This document shows, one piece after another, positions 17,778 to 27,761 of a DNA stretch of 64,000 nucleotides (positions are counted from its first letter, which is position 1; each line of letters opens with the position of its first letter). The notes beneath the pieces were generated by a model. It was not told the origin of the DNA. It saw only the letters and a list, made by a program, of their open reading frames with translations, and did no database searches. Source of the DNA: Gemella haemolysans ATCC 10379 (lineage in GTDB: Bacteria; Bacillota; Bacilli; Staphylococcales; Gemellaceae). Made by a program: the position numbers and the translations under genes. The stretch covers positions 558,001 through 622,000 of the forward strand of contig NZ_ACDZ02000014.1 in NCBI RefSeq assembly GCF_000173915.1. Reading direction: 5' to 3'.

Positions 17778-18158
17778 ATGAATATAGAAATTAATAAAGA
17801 ATTCAAACAAAATTATTTAGTTCAAGATAATAACACTGCTAAATTTATGGGAAGTGGTGATTTAGAAGTTCTTGCAACACCTAGCCTTGTTGCTTTCATG
17901 GAGAATACAGCAAAAAATTACTTAAATACATTTTTATCAGATGAGTTAGGTAGTGTTGGCAGCAACATCAATATTAATCACCTAGCTCCTACTCTAGTTG
18001 GTAAGGAAATTACAGTTCAAGGTAAGATAACAGATATTATCAAAGAAAAGATTATTATTTTTTCTTTAGAAGCTTTCGAAGCAGATAAGAAAATAGGGGA
18101 CGCTACACATACAAGAGTTATAATTAACAATGAAAAATTTTTAAACAAACTTTCATAA
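17778..18158 (+). CDS. Hot-dog thioesterase, fluoroacetyl-CoA thioesterase (FlK)-like
   Basis: 126-residue single hot-dog-fold protein. The family features ATPSLVAFMENTAKN (Thr and Glu of the FlK active site) and NHLAPTLVGKEITVQ (His) are visible. Homologues are common in Firmicutes and are unlikely to act on fluoroacetate; the physiological acyl-CoA is unknown. It is cotranscribed with the MutT-like gene. Confidence 0.82.
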   Translation: MNIEINKEFKQNYLVQDNNTAKFMGSGDLEVLATPSLVAFMENTAKNYLNTFLSDELGSVGSNININHLAPTLVGKEITVQGKITDIIKEKIIIFSLEAFEADKKIGDATHTRVIINNEKFLNKLS

Positions 18159-18183
18159 GAAATATAAAAACTATCGTAAACCG

Positions 18184-18222
18184 AAAAAAGAAAGACCGTA
18201 AACAAACGATCTTTCTTTTTTT
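18184..18222. terminator. Bidirectional terminator between the thioesterase gene and codY
   Basis: AAGAAAGA-c-CGT pairs with ACG-a-TCTTTCTT (18188-18199 with 18206-18217); poly-A before and poly-T after let it act in both directions. Confidence 0.85.
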
Positions 18223-18235
18223 ACAATTTTACTTT

Positions 18236-19018
18236 TTAAAATTCATTAGAAAACATTAATTCTAAGAAATACTCCTTTAGAACTTTAATATAAGTTCCTT
18301 TCATACCTAGTGACTTAGATTCAATAATTCCAGCACTTTCTAGTTTTCTTAACGCATTAACAATTACAGATCTAGTAATCCCTACTCTATCTGCAATTTT
18401 ACTAGCGATAAGTAAACCTTCAGTACCATCTAATTCTCTAAAGATATGTTCTATAGCTTCTTTTTCAGAGAATGATAATGAATTTAGAGCCATATTGACC
18501 ATATCTTTATCACGAGCTAGATTTTTCTCTTTATCCTGTTTTTCATGTAAAATTTCAATTCCTACTACTGTAGATGCATATTCAGCTAATACTAAATCAT
18601 CATCTTTAAAGTCACTATCCATTCTACCAATAACCAAAGTTCCTAGTCGTTCTCCTCCACCTCTGATTGGTAAGATTACAGTATAGCTGTTAGTCTCAAA
18701 GCGCTCCTGTTCTTCTTCTGGGAAAATTGATAATGGATCCTTGAATGGAATATTAACTTTTGTCGCATAAACTTTCAATGTTGCATCTAAATATGCTTTC
18801 GGCACTTTTCTATCTTGAATAATTTTCTCCATACGTTCATTAGAATAATCAACGATAGAATCATATCCAAGTATATTACCTTCAGTATCAAGAATATATA
18901 CGACAGAATCTAGAATTGGACTTAGGCGCATTGCCATAGCCTCAAAGTCTACATTATCATGGCGTCCTTCTTGTAAAATTGTACTAATTTTTCTTGTTTT
19001 TTGTAATAAACTTGCCAT
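18236..19018 (-). CDS. codY: Global transcriptional regulator CodY
   Basis: GTP- and branched-chain-amino-acid-sensing repressor that tunes nutrient acquisition, proteolysis and virulence genes in low-GC Gram-positives. The 260 residues hold an N-terminal GAF domain (begins MASLLQKTRKISTILQ) and a C-terminal winged helix (ASKIADRVGITRSVIVNALR, then LESAGIIESKSLGMKGTYI). Length equals that of other CodY proteins. It has its own promoter and ends at a shared terminator. Confidence 0.97.
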   Translation of the reverse strand: MASLLQKTRKISTILQEGRHDNVDFEAMAMRLSPILDSVVYILDTEGNILGYDSIVDYSNERMEKIIQDRKVPKAYLDATLKVYATKVNIPFKDPLSIFPEEEQERFETNSYTVILPIRGGGERLGTLVIGRMDSDFKDDDLVLAEYASTVVGIEILHEKQDKEKNLARDKDMVNMALNSLSFSEKEAIEHIFRELDGTEGLLIASKIADRVGITRSVIVNALRKLESAGIIESKSLGMKGTYIKVLKEYFLELMFSNEF

Positions 19019-19050
19019 TAATTTTCTCCTTACAAAATACTTCCTTGATT

Positions 19051-19079
19051 ATTATACCATTAATTTTAATAAATTGTAA
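19051..19079 (-). promoter_or_regulatory. Promoter of codY
   Basis: -35 TTACAA (19074-19079), 17-bp spacer, extended -10 TGGTATAAT (hexamer 19051-19056). Confidence 0.7.
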
Positions 19080-19097
19080 GACTTTTTAAAAATTAAT

Positions 19098-20402
19098 TTA
19101 ATCAATTTTGAAATTTTCTAACATTTCTAATGATCTTTTAGCATATCTTTCATATTTTTCCTTTTTATCTTTAATTCTTTCTGGAAGTGGTTTAATAATT
19201 CCGAAATTTGCATTCATTGGTTGGAAATTTTTACTTGTATTGTCTACAATATAATTTGCCATGGCACCAATCATAGTTTCTGTTGGGAATACAACTTCTT
19301 TATCTTCTGTATTGTATAGAGCATTTAATGCTGCCACAATTCCTGAAGCTGCACTTTCAACATATCCCTCTACACCTGTCATTTGACCAGCAAAATAGAT
19401 GTTTTTCTCCTCTTTTAGTCTATAAGTTTTTTCTAATAATTGTGGAGAATTTAAGTATGTATTTCTATGCATAACTCCATAACGTACAATATTAGCATTT
19501 TCTAATCCTGGAATCATGTTAATAATTCTCTTTTGTTCTCCCCATTTAAGATGTGTTTGGAAACCTACGATATTATATAAAGTACCTTCGCTGTTATCTT
19601 GACGTAATTGTACAACAGCATATGGACGTTTATCAGTTTTTGGATCTTCTAAACCTACTGGTTTCATAGGTCCAAATAATAAAGTTTTTTCTCCACGTTT
19701 CGCCATTTCTTCAAAAGGCATACATCCTTCAAAATATATTTCTTTTTCAAATTCTTTTAATGGCGCTGCTTCCGCATTTATTAATTCATTATAAAAATTA
19801 AAGAATTCTTCTTTTGTCATCGGACAATTTAAGTACGCAGCTTCACCTTTATCATATCTTGATTTAAGATAAACTTTTTCCATATCGATTGAATCTTTTT
19901 CGATAATAGGAGCCGCTGCATCGTAGAAGTATAATCCATCTTGTTTCGTATAATTTCTGATATCTTGGCTTAGTGCGTCTGATGTAAGGGGACCTGTTGC
20001 AACAATTACAGGAATATCACCTTTAGGTATTGTTGGTAGTTCCTCACCTATTACATTAATGTTTGGGTGATTCTTGATAGTTTCAGTAATCATCTCTGAG
20101 AATTTATCTCTATCTACAGCTAACGCTCCACCAGCTGGTACTTGTGTTGCATCAGCACATTTAATAATAATTGAATCTAACATTCTCATCTCTTCTTTTA
20201 AAAGACCAACTGCATTTGTTACGTTGTTCGCTCTTAATGAGTTAGAACATACTAATTCACCAAAATTTTGAGTCTTGTGTGCAGGTGTCATTTTTTTAGG
20301 TCTCATTTCGTAAAGATCTACTTTAACTCCACGTTTTGCTAGTTGCCAAGCAGCTTCACTTCCTGCTAAACCTGCACCTATTACTATTACTTTTTTTTCC
20401 AT
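19098..20402 (-). CDS. trmFO: Methylenetetrahydrofolate-tRNA-(uracil-5-)-methyltransferase TrmFO
   Basis: FAD- and folate-dependent enzyme that makes 5-methyluridine at position 54 in the T-loop of tRNA. The 434 residues begin with the dinucleotide-binding motif [18 protein letters not shown] and contain [13 protein letters not shown] and the C-terminal [13 protein letters not shown], all typical of TrmFO. It is third in a tRNA-modification cluster after cysteine desulfurase and thiI. Confidence 0.96.
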   Translation of the reverse strand: MEKKVIVIGAGLAGSEAAWQLAKRGVKVDLYEMRPKKMTPAHKTQNFGELVCSNSLRANNVTNAVGLLKEEMRMLDSIIIKCADATQVPAGGALAVDRDKFSEMITETIKNHPNINVIGEELPTIPKGDIPVIVATGPLTSDALSQDIRNYTKQDGLYFYDAAAPIIEKDSIDMEKVYLKSRYDKGEAAYLNCPMTKEEFFNFYNELINAEAAPLKEFEKEIYFEGCMPFEEMAKRGEKTLLFGPMKPVGLEDPKTDKRPYAVVQLRQDNSEGTLYNIVGFQTHLKWGEQKRIINMIPGLENANIVRYGVMHRNTYLNSPQLLEKTYRLKEEKNIYFAGQMTGVEGYVESAASGIVAALNALYNTEDKEVVFPTETMIGAMANYIVDNTSKNFQPMNANFGIIKPLPERIKDKKEKYERYAKRSLEMLENFKID

Positions 20403-20422
20403 TAATTGTCTCTCTTTCTATT

Positions 20423-21679
20423 TTATAGTAATCCAGAAAAATCATCTTTTTCTTCTTTTTTAACTTCTTGTTCTCTCATATCTTGAGTAACTACTCTACC
20501 ATTCTTATCAAATAAATAAGTTTCTACACTATCAAGTGTTTCAGCGATAAGATCTGAGTAATCATCACGCGCTTCATATCCTTTAATTTTCTCTAATCTA
20601 GGCTTAGTCTTTGGAGCTTTAGGTGTAAAGATTGTACAACAATCTTCAAATGGTAAGTTAGAAATCTCTAAAGTATCAATCTCTTGCGCTATTTTAATTA
20701 TATCAACTTTATCCATTGTTAATAATGGACGTAAAACTGGTAAATTAGTTACCTCATTAATACAATTCATAGACTCAAGTGTTTGCGACGCTACTTGACC
20801 AAGAGATTCACCTGTTGCAATAGCTAAACATCCTTCTTTTTTTGCTACTTCCTCAGCTATACGTAACATAAATCTTCTAGTTGAAGTCATTGTGTAGTTT
20901 GAAGGTACACGTTTTACAATTTCTGTTTGTAGTTTTGTAAAGTTTACAACATGAAGTTTAATTCTACCAACAACTTGACTTAATTTAATTGTTAAATCAA
21001 ATATCTTTTGTAAAGCTTCAGCTGAAGTAAATGGTGGTGATTGGAAGTGAATCATCTCAACTTCCACACCTTTTACTTGTAGTGTATGTGCAGCAACAGG
21101 AGAATCAATACCTCCCGATAATAATAACAATGCTTTAGAAGAAGTATTTACTGGGAAGCCTCCTACACCTTTAATAAAGTCAGTAAAAATAAAAATTCCT
21201 TCACTTCTAACCTCTACATTAATTATAAAATCTGGTTGTTTAACATTTACTTTTAAATTCTTATAATTAATTAGAACATGACTTCCAAATACGTTATTTA
21301 ATTCATTTGTATTATATGGGAAGTTTTTGTTAGGTCGTTTAGTTTGGATTTTAAATTTATATTCTTTATCCAATTTAGTTTCTAAAAGTCTATCAATAAT
21401 TTTTTTAGCTTCTTCAACATCTAATCCAGCTCTTAATACTGGAGAAAAATTATGAATACCAGGAACTTTTTTTAATCTCTCCATAATTTCTTGAACATCT
21501 TCATTATGATCTAAATGAATATACATTCTATCTCTTTTTGTTTGGACATGGAAACCTGTTAATCCTTGAAGATTGTAACGAATGTTTTTTGTTAATTTTT
21601 TTAAGAACTCATTTCTGTTACCAGATTTCAATGTAAGTTCTCCATATCTTACTATAATATGACTAAATTCCACTTTCAA
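20423..21679 (-). CDS. thiI: tRNA uracil 4-sulfurtransferase ThiI
   Basis: Makes 4-thiouridine in tRNA and can contribute sulfur for thiamin. The 418 residues contain a ferredoxin-like/THUMP region (about 1-170) and the PP-loop LLLSGGIDSPVAAH. The rhodanese domain of the E. coli enzyme is absent, as is usual in Firmicutes; sulfur is then taken directly from the cysteine desulfurase, whose gene overlaps this start by 17 bases. Confidence 0.96.
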   Translation of the reverse strand: MKVEFSHIIVRYGELTLKSGNRNEFLKKLTKNIRYNLQGLTGFHVQTKRDRMYIHLDHNEDVQEIMERLKKVPGIHNFSPVLRAGLDVEEAKKIIDRLLETKLDKEYKFKIQTKRPNKNFPYNTNELNNVFGSHVLINYKNLKVNVKQPDFIINVEVRSEGIFIFTDFIKGVGGFPVNTSSKALLLLSGGIDSPVAAHTLQVKGVEVEMIHFQSPPFTSAEALQKIFDLTIKLSQVVGRIKLHVVNFTKLQTEIVKRVPSNYTMTSTRRFMLRIAEEVAKKEGCLAIATGESLGQVASQTLESMNCINEVTNLPVLRPLLTMDKVDIIKIAQEIDTLEISNLPFEDCCTIFTPKAPKTKPRLEKIKGYEARDDYSDLIAETLDSVETYLFDKNGRVVTQDMREQEVKKEEKDDFSGLL

Positions 21680-22814
21680 TTACCTCTTTAAATTTTTTAT
21701 TATATTCATCGATGAATACTTCAATAAATGTTTCAACTTCTTGTTTAGTAGTCTCATTAGAGAAGCTTACTCGAATGCTTCCCTCTATATTTTCTCTCGA
21801 CAAGCCTCTTACAAAAAGAGCCTCATTTAGATGAAAAGTTTTTGATGAACAAGCACTCGTAGTTGAAACCATTATCCCCCTTTCATTAAGGGCATTAACT
21901 ATTGCTTCTCCTTTAATTTTAGGTAAACTGATATTTATTATTGAATCAATATACTTTTCACTTAACGGAGAGTTTATTACTATATGATTATATTTTGAAA
22001 ATCCTTCAATAATCATAGTCTTAAATTCTTTATGTTTTACTTTTACAGTTTCTACTTTTTCTTGTGATAATCTCAAAGCTTTCGCAAGGCTTGCCGCAGC
22101 AGCAACATTTACTGTTCCACTACGTAAACCGTCTTCTTGACCTCCACCAAAAGTAATATTGTGAACTGTTCTTCTAGATTTTAAATACAGTACACCAACA
22201 CCTTTTATACCATGAAATTTGTGTGCTGAAATAGCATAACTATCAACTTTTGATAAATCAAGTTTATCTTTTAATACCCCTTGTACTCCATCAACATGGA
22301 AATGAACCTTAGGATAATCTTTTAAAATTTCTGAAATCTCTTCTATTGGTTGAATCGTCCCAAAAACATTATTAATCTGCATTACACTTAATAAAATTGT
22401 CTCTTTTGTCAGTAAAGATTTTAGATGGTTTAAATCAACTACTCCATCTTCATCAACATTTAAATAATCTAATATAAACCCTCTTCTCTCTAATTCTCTA
22501 AAAGATTCTAAAACTGAAGGATGTTCGATTTTCGAAACAATAATTCTATTACCAAAATCTTTTTTGTGTTCTACACTCCCAAGTAAAGCTATGTTATTAC
22601 TTTCAGTAGCACAAGATGTGAAAAATATACTATCTTCAGCCACTTGTAAGATAGATGCTACTTGTCCTCTGGCAGCTGAAAGAAGTTTATTAGTTGTTTT
22701 CCCAAATTTATTGATACTAGCAGCGTTACCAAAATAAGAATTGTTAACTTCAACAAATGTATCAAGCACTTCTTTATACGGTTTAGTTGTAGCACAATTA
22801 TCTAAATATATCAT
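21663..22814 (-). CDS. Cysteine desulfurase (NifS/NifZ type) partner of ThiI
   Basis: PLP enzyme that releases sulfur from cysteine for transfer to ThiI. The 383 residues show LDNCATTKP at the N-terminus, the PLP lysine in ISAHKFHGIKGVGVLYLK and the persulfide cysteine in STTSACSSK. The immediate coupling to thiI is the arrangement seen for NifZ-ThiI in Bacillus. Confidence 0.95.
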   Translation of the reverse strand: MIYLDNCATTKPYKEVLDTFVEVNNSYFGNAASINKFGKTTNKLLSAARGQVASILQVAEDSIFFTSCATESNNIALLGSVEHKKDFGNRIIVSKIEHPSVLESFRELERRGFILDYLNVDEDGVVDLNHLKSLLTKETILLSVMQINNVFGTIQPIEEISEILKDYPKVHFHVDGVQGVLKDKLDLSKVDSYAISAHKFHGIKGVGVLYLKSRRTVHNITFGGGQEDGLRSGTVNVAAAASLAKALRLSQEKVETVKVKHKEFKTMIIEGFSKYNHIVINSPLSEKYIDSIINISLPKIKGEAIVNALNERGIMVSTTSACSSKTFHLNEALFVRGLSRENIEGSIRVSFSNETTKQEVETFIEVFIDEYNKKFKEVIESGI

Positions 22815-22872
22815 ACTATCTACCTTTCTTCTTTTTTCAATATTTCTAATTTTAAAATAAATACATTTTAAA

Positions 22873-22919
22873 CCACCTTAAAGTATATAACAAAATAGAT
22901 ATTTTATCAATTAAAGTGG
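22873..22919 (-). promoter_or_regulatory. Promoter of the desulfurase-thiI-trmFO cluster, flanked by an inverted repeat
   Basis: -35 TTGATA (22905-22910), 17-bp spacer, -10 TATACT (22882-22887). A 9-base imperfect inverted repeat (CCACCTTAA at 22873, TTAAAGTGG at 22911) brackets it. Confidence 0.55.
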
Positions 22920-22997
22920 CTATTGTAAATAAAACTAGTTATATCATTGATATTTAAAATAATTAATTTTTTTACAGTAATAATTTAGACGCTAATC

Positions 22998-23041
22998 AAA
23001 AATAAACAACTAATAACCATAAATTATATAGTTACTAGCTG
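22998..23041 (-). terminator. Terminator of the cmk-plsC-thioesterase unit
   Basis: An 11-bp stem (23007-23017 with 23031-23041, two G-U pairs) is followed on the minus strand by TTTATTTTT. Confidence 0.8.
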
Positions 23042-23060
23042 CTCATTTTTATTAAAAAAC

Positions 23061-23492
23061 TTACTCTGTATATTCATTACCTACTACATCTTTAAGGATT
23101 TGATCCCATTTCGGTAAATTACGATCAATTCTAATAGCTCTATCACTATCAGTACCAAGAATATTGTGTGAACTTGTAGCAAGAATTACAACTTCCCCAT
23201 CCACATAGAATTCATATGAAAATATAGTTTTAATACCACTATGTTTCTCAATCCATGTTTTAATAAAGATATCTTGGCTGTTGTATCTGATATTTGATCT
23301 AATTGAATACTTAACATCAATATCAGCATAGTATAAATCATAGTTTATTAATGAATCAATATCAATACCTAAACCATTTAAATAATATTTTTTAGCTAAA
23401 TTCATCCAATCATAAACATATTTATTATCTAGAAATCCTGATTGATTGAAGAATTTTTTTTCTAATTTGAATTTTATAGTTTTTTCGTACAC
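23061..23492 (-). CDS. Acyl-CoA/ACP thioesterase, hot-dog (4HBT-like) fold
   Basis: 143-residue protein resembling YbgC/FAT-type thioesterases: the N-terminal YEKTIKFKLEKKFFNQSGFLDNK replaces the common 'DxxGHVnN' loop, followed by YVYDWMNLAKKYY. The enzyme class is inferred from fold pattern. It begins one base after the plsC stop codon, so a role in lipid or acyl-chain metabolism is likely. Confidence 0.7.
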   Translation of the reverse strand: MYEKTIKFKLEKKFFNQSGFLDNKYVYDWMNLAKKYYLNGLGIDIDSLINYDLYYADIDVKYSIRSNIRYNSQDIFIKTWIEKHSGIKTIFSYEFYVDGEVVILATSSHNILGTDSDRAIRIDRNLPKWDQILKDVVGNEYTE

Positions 23493-23493
23493 T

Positions 23494-24081
23494 TTATTTC
23501 TCCTTTGAAATCAATTCAGAAATGCTCTCCATTAAAATCGCAGTAATTTCATCATGACTCTTACCTTCTTCTTTTAATGCCGCTGCATCAATCTCATCAC
23601 CAACAACGATCTTAATACTAGAAAAAATTCTGAAATTTTTACTAGGTATAATTGCAAATGGGATAATTTTTGTTTTTGCTCTAGTTGCGATAAATGAAGC
23701 TCCATTATGAGACTCTCCTAAATCTAGTTCTTTAGAGTGCGAGCGAGTTCCTTCAGGGAAAATCCCAACAACTTCTCCTTCTCTAAGCAACTTAATACTG
23801 TTATTTATCGCAGTTCTATCAAACGTTCCACGTTTAATCGGTATTGCTCCAGTAGCTTCTAAAGCCTGTTTTACAAAAATAATTTTAAACAATTCTTCTT
23901 TTGCTATGAAGCGAATTTTCTTATCGAAAAATGCAGGGAATAATAAAGGATCATGATTACTCAAATGATTACCTGAAATTACAACACCTTTAGCATTTTC
24001 TATTTTTTCTTTATTAACAATAGTAACCTTGTAAAAAGTTTTATAATACAGTGCTAATAACTTTCTAATAAAATTATACAT
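23494..24081 (-). CDS. plsC: 1-acyl-sn-glycerol-3-phosphate acyltransferase (PlsC)
   Basis: Membrane-associated acyltransferase converting lysophosphatidate to phosphatidate. The 195 residues carry the catalytic NHLSNHDP (the HX4D motif) and FPEGTRSHSKEL, and a hydrophobic N-terminal stretch. It lies 19 bases after cmk. Confidence 0.93.
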   Translation of the reverse strand: MYNFIRKLLALYYKTFYKVTIVNKEKIENAKGVVISGNHLSNHDPLLFPAFFDKKIRFIAKEELFKIIFVKQALEATGAIPIKRGTFDRTAINNSIKLLREGEVVGIFPEGTRSHSKELDLGESHNGASFIATRAKTKIIPFAIIPSKNFRIFSSIKIVVGDEIDAAALKEEGKSHDEITAILMESISELISKEK

Positions 24082-24100
24082 AGTACTCTCCTACTAATTT

Positions 24101-24775
24101 CTATTTTTCTACACTTTTAACTAGTTCAGTCATCTTTTCAACAACCTCATTGATAGTTAAGCTAGTTGTATCTATCAGTGTAGCTGATTCCACTTTAATA
24201 AGCGGTGCAATATCTCTATTTTCATCTTGCCAATCACGCGCTTTAATATCTTCTTTTACTTTTTCAAAGTCTACATTTTCGATACCTTGACGTTCGAAAT
24301 CTAATACTCTTCTTCTAGCTCTCTCTTCAACTGACGCAGTTAAGAAAATTTTAACATCAGCATTAGGAAGTACTACAGATGCGATATCTCTACCATCCAT
24401 AATTATGTTATTCGTATTAGCTAAATTTCTTTGTGTATCAATTAAGAAATCTCTCACCGCTGGAGATTTAGCGAATAATGAAGTAAATTTCGATACTTCT
24501 GCAGTTCGAATTTTATCACTTACTTCCTCATTATTAACATAAACATATTGAACCCCATCGACATACTCAACTTTGAAGTCTGTTTTACTCAATAATTCTT
24601 TAATTTCTTCTTCTTCTAATTCATCTAACCCATTAGATAAGAAATTAAACGTTAAAGCTCTATACATTGCACCAGTATCAACATAGTTGAATCCTAATGA
24701 TTTTGCTACCATTTTTGTTATTGTACTTTTTCCTGATCCTGCTGGCCCATCTACAGCCACTGATACATATTTCAT
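24101..24775 (-). CDS. cmk: Cytidylate kinase
   Basis: Phosphorylates CMP and dCMP. It has the P-loop VDGPAGSGKSTI near the N-terminus and RDIASVV of the CMP-binding region; about 224 residues as usual. Two adjacent ATGs exist; the second (24775) is preferred because the SD GAGAGG is six bases from it and only three from the first. First gene of cmk - plsC - thioesterase. Confidence 0.95.
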   Translation of the reverse strand: MKYVSVAVDGPAGSGKSTITKMVAKSLGFNYVDTGAMYRALTFNFLSNGLDELEEEEIKELLSKTDFKVEYVDGVQYVYVNNEEVSDKIRTAEVSKFTSLFAKSPAVRDFLIDTQRNLANTNNIIMDGRDIASVVLPNADVKIFLTASVEERARRRVLDFERQGIENVDFEKVKEDIKARDWQDENRDIAPLIKVESATLIDTTSLTINEVVEKMTELVKSVEK

Positions 24776-24808
24776 CATTTACCTCTCAGACAAATTTTTT
24801 CAATATAT

Positions 24809-24817
24809 ATTATAGCA
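24809..24817 (-). promoter_or_regulatory. Extended -10 of cmk
   Basis: TGCTATAAT about 34 bases before the start codon; no clear -35. Confidence 0.55.
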
Positions 24818-24951
24818 TAGACTCGTTTTAAACACTAGATTAAAGTGAAAAAAGTTAATTTATCAGCCATAATTAATTAATAAATTTAATTATAATATAT
24901 ATTACACTACAAATAATTTTATATTTAGAACTATTAAATTAAATATTTCTC

Positions 24952-27060
24952 TTATTTTAATTTCAATCCTGCTAAACCTGCTAATGCATTATTTTCTAAT
25001 TTCTCTTGTTTCATGTATTTTTTCATATCTACACGACTCGCTTTATCTTTTTTACTAGATTTAATTCGTTTATCCACTTCTTTTTGTTTCAAAGAATTAC
25101 CACATTGACAACGATAAGTAGCATTTTCTCCATTACCGAATAATGTCATTTTCTTATGACAATTATCACAACGAAGATTTGTTAATCTACTAATAACCTT
25201 ACGATTACGACATGACGGACTAGAACATTTTAGCATCTTTGTACCTTTTTTATCTACTTCGAGCATGAAACTACCACACTCTTCACATTTCTTACCACTA
25301 ATGTTATCGTGCTTAAATCTATCTTCACTGTCTTTAATTTCTGCAATACATGATTTAGTATAGTCTTTTACATCATTCAAGAACTTATCTTTTGAAAGTT
25401 TGTTTTTAGCTATATTATCTAATTGTTTCTCCCAAACCGCTGTTAAAGACGGACTCTTAAGATTTTTAGGTACTAAGTTTAGAAGTTGTTTCGCTTTATT
25501 AGTAGTTTTGATTCGACCATTATCTAAAACTAAGTAATCATTCGTAAATAATTTTTCTAATATATCTGCACGTGTTGCCACAGTACCAATACCGTTAGTT
25601 TCTTTAAGAATTTTCCTTTCATTCTCATCATCTACAAACTCAAATGGATTCTCCATAGCATAAATTAACGTACCTTCAGTATAGTAACTAGGCGGTGTTG
25701 TTTGTTTTTTATTATAAACTAATGATTCCAGTTTATGATTATTATTTTGAAGGTTAATAGTTTTGTCCTGTAATTCTTCTCTACTTAATTCTTTATATCC
25801 CTCTTGAATTACCTTTAATCCTTTTGCAGAAAATACTTTATTTTCAATATTAAACGAATACGTAGTTTCTTCGTATTTATACTCAGGTAGTAAATTCTCT
25901 AAAAACCTCTTCGCTACTAAATTATATATTTTAGTCTCCATATCTGACATCGACATGTAATTAGGTTTTTGCTCAGTTGGAATAATAGCGTGGTGATCAC
26001 TAACTTTTGCATTGTTAATAATTTTCTTAGTATTATAGTCTTTTACTTTAAGTAATTTTGCTATAGTTTCTTTAAAATCTCCTCCAATTGCTTGAATACG
26101 ATCTTTTAAAGTGTTCTTCATATCACTAGTTAAATATCTACTGTCCGTTCTTGGATATGTTAATACCTTATGTCTTTCATACAGACTTTGAACAATATTT
26201 AACGTTTGTTTCGGTGACATACCGAACAGCGCACTAGCTGTTTGTTGAATATCAGTTAAATTGTATAAAGGTTTTACTGATGAAGTTTTAGCTTTCTTCT
26301 GAACATCGTTAAATTTAATTTCTTTATTAATATTCTTTTTAATAAATTGTTCCGCTTTTTCCAAATTAAACTCACTGTTACCACAGCTAAATTTCACCCC
26401 ATCGATTTGAGCTTCAAAAGTATAATAGTCTTTTGGTTTAAACTGTTTAATTTTTTCTTCTCTCTCAAAAACCATCTGCAATGTCGGTGTTTGAACACGT
26501 CCGCAGTTAAGTGAGGCATTGTACTTTAATGTTAACGCCCTTGATGCATTTATTCCAACTAACCAGTCCGCATTAGCACGTGCTATACCTGAATGATATA
26601 ATCCTAGGTATTCTTTTCCGTCCTTTAAATTTCTAAACCCATCTTTAATCGCCTTATCTGTTACAGAAGAAATCCATAGTCTTTTTACATTTTTATTGCA
26701 TTTCGCCTTATCAATAATATAACGAGCAACTAATTCTCCTTCACGACCTGCATCAGTCGCAATGATAACTTCATTAACATCTTTCCTGTTCAAAGCATTT
26801 TCTACTACTTTATACTGTTTAAAAGTTTTCTTAATTATTTCTGTTTTCATAAACTTTGGAATCATCGGTAAATTCTCTAAACTTACATTGTTAAATTCCT
26901 TATATTTATCAGGAGTTTGAAGGGTGATTAAATGACCTAATGCCCAAGTAACTACATACTTATCCCCTTCAAGACAACCATTTTTATTATTTTTTGCACC
27001 AAGATTCCTCGCGATATCACGAGCAACCGATGGTTTTTCACAAAGTACTACACTTTTCAT
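24952..27060 (-). CDS. topB: DNA topoisomerase III (type IA)
   Basis: Type IA topoisomerase that decatenates single-stranded or gapped DNA. The 702 residues have an N-terminal Toprim domain (VLCEKPSVARDIA; TDAGREGELVARYI), active-site Tyr 302 in LTYPRTDSRY and, at the C-terminus, two four-cysteine zinc motifs (CEECGSF..C..PSCRNR and CDNCHKK..CQCG). ATG 27060 (MKSVVLCEK) was chosen because SD GAGGAA lies seven bases away; the alternative upstream start is a GTG overlapping that SD. It could equally be a TopB-like copy from a conjugative element, but nothing mobile surrounds it. Confidence 0.93.
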   Translation of the reverse strand: MKSVVLCEKPSVARDIARNLGAKNNKNGCLEGDKYVVTWALGHLITLQTPDKYKEFNNVSLENLPMIPKFMKTEIIKKTFKQYKVVENALNRKDVNEVIIATDAGREGELVARYIIDKAKCNKNVKRLWISSVTDKAIKDGFRNLKDGKEYLGLYHSGIARANADWLVGINASRALTLKYNASLNCGRVQTPTLQMVFEREEKIKQFKPKDYYTFEAQIDGVKFSCGNSEFNLEKAEQFIKKNINKEIKFNDVQKKAKTSSVKPLYNLTDIQQTASALFGMSPKQTLNIVQSLYERHKVLTYPRTDSRYLTSDMKNTLKDRIQAIGGDFKETIAKLLKVKDYNTKKIINNAKVSDHHAIIPTEQKPNYMSMSDMETKIYNLVAKRFLENLLPEYKYEETTYSFNIENKVFSAKGLKVIQEGYKELSREELQDKTINLQNNNHKLESLVYNKKQTTPPSYYTEGTLIYAMENPFEFVDDENERKILKETNGIGTVATRADILEKLFTNDYLVLDNGRIKTTNKAKQLLNLVPKNLKSPSLTAVWEKQLDNIAKNKLSKDKFLNDVKDYTKSCIAEIKDSEDRFKHDNISGKKCEECGSFMLEVDKKGTKMLKCSSPSCRNRKVISRLTNLRCDNCHKKMTLFGNGENATYRCQCGNSLKQKEVDKRIKSSKKDKASRVDMKKYMKQEKLENNALAGLAGLKLK

Positions 27061-27168
27061 CAATAAATTCCTCACATATATATTCTTTACTTCATTAATT
27101 ATTATAATAGAATTCAGCTAAAATAACTAGTAAGACATATAATCACTATCAATTTCTTTATACTTTAG

Positions 27169-27198
27169 TTGTAAAACTATCTACTTATATATTATAAT
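27169..27198 (+). promoter_or_regulatory. Promoter of the deoxyribosyltransferase gene
   Basis: TTGTAA (27169-27174), 18-bp spacer, TATAAT (27193-27198), then SD AAAGGAGGA. Confidence 0.7.
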
Positions 27199-27226
27199 TT
27201 TATTAGAGACAAAGGAGGACTATTCT

Positions 27227-27685
27227 ATGAAACTTTATTTAGCTGGAGCATTATTTAACGAAGCTGAAGTAGCTCAACGTTTAAAAGAAGGAAAATTATT
27301 AAAAGAAAAATTTGGAGAAAGATTATCAGTTTTTAATCCAATAGAACAGCCTTTTAATGAAGACAAACAAACTCTACCTACACCCCAAGATATCTTTAAT
27401 GGTGATACAGAAGCTGTTAAAAACTGTGACATTTTCTTAGCTGATATTACAAACGAAGATAGTGGTGTAATGGTCGAGTTAGGGATTGCAATTGCACTTA
27501 AGAAAAAAATTATCGCTATAAATTCAGATATTCGATTAAAATCAGCAAACAAATACGATATTCCAAGTTATGCAATGAACCATTATGTTCTAGGTGGTAT
27601 TTTAAAACACGGAACTCTTGTTTATAGCTTTGAAGAAGCACTAAATGAACTTGACAAACTATTTTGTTTAAAAAATCACTTATAA
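27227..27685 (+). CDS. Nucleoside 2-deoxyribosyltransferase
   Basis: Salvage enzyme that moves deoxyribose between bases. The 152 residues match the family: MKLYLAGALFNEAE at the N-terminus, DIFLADI and the catalytic glutamate Glu 84 in GVMVELGIA. Monocistronic, with its own promoter and a shared terminator. Such enzymes are common in purine/pyrimidine-scavenging lactic-type bacteria. Confidence 0.9.
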   Translation: MKLYLAGALFNEAEVAQRLKEGKLLKEKFGERLSVFNPIEQPFNEDKQTLPTPQDIFNGDTEAVKNCDIFLADITNEDSGVMVELGIAIALKKKIIAINSDIRLKSANKYDIPSYAMNHYVLGGILKHGTLVYSFEEALNELDKLFCLKNHL

Positions 27686-27695
27686 TTAATAAAAT

Positions 27696-27760
27696 AAGCG
27701 AGATCAACTTAAGAATTTTGATTTAAAATAATCAATTTCTAAAGCTAATCTCGCTTTTTA
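27696..27760. terminator. Convergent terminator with a long loop
   Basis: AAGCGAGAT (27696-27704) pairs with ATCTCGCTT (27748-27756) across a 43-base loop; TTTTTACTTATTT follows on the plus strand and CTTATTTTATT on the minus strand. Confidence 0.7.
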
Positions 27761-27761
27761 C

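Noticed and set aside
24952-27060. topB as a marker of an integrative conjugative element
   Set aside because: No relaxase, coupling protein, integrase or attachment repeats lie nearby; flanking genes are ordinary metabolism.
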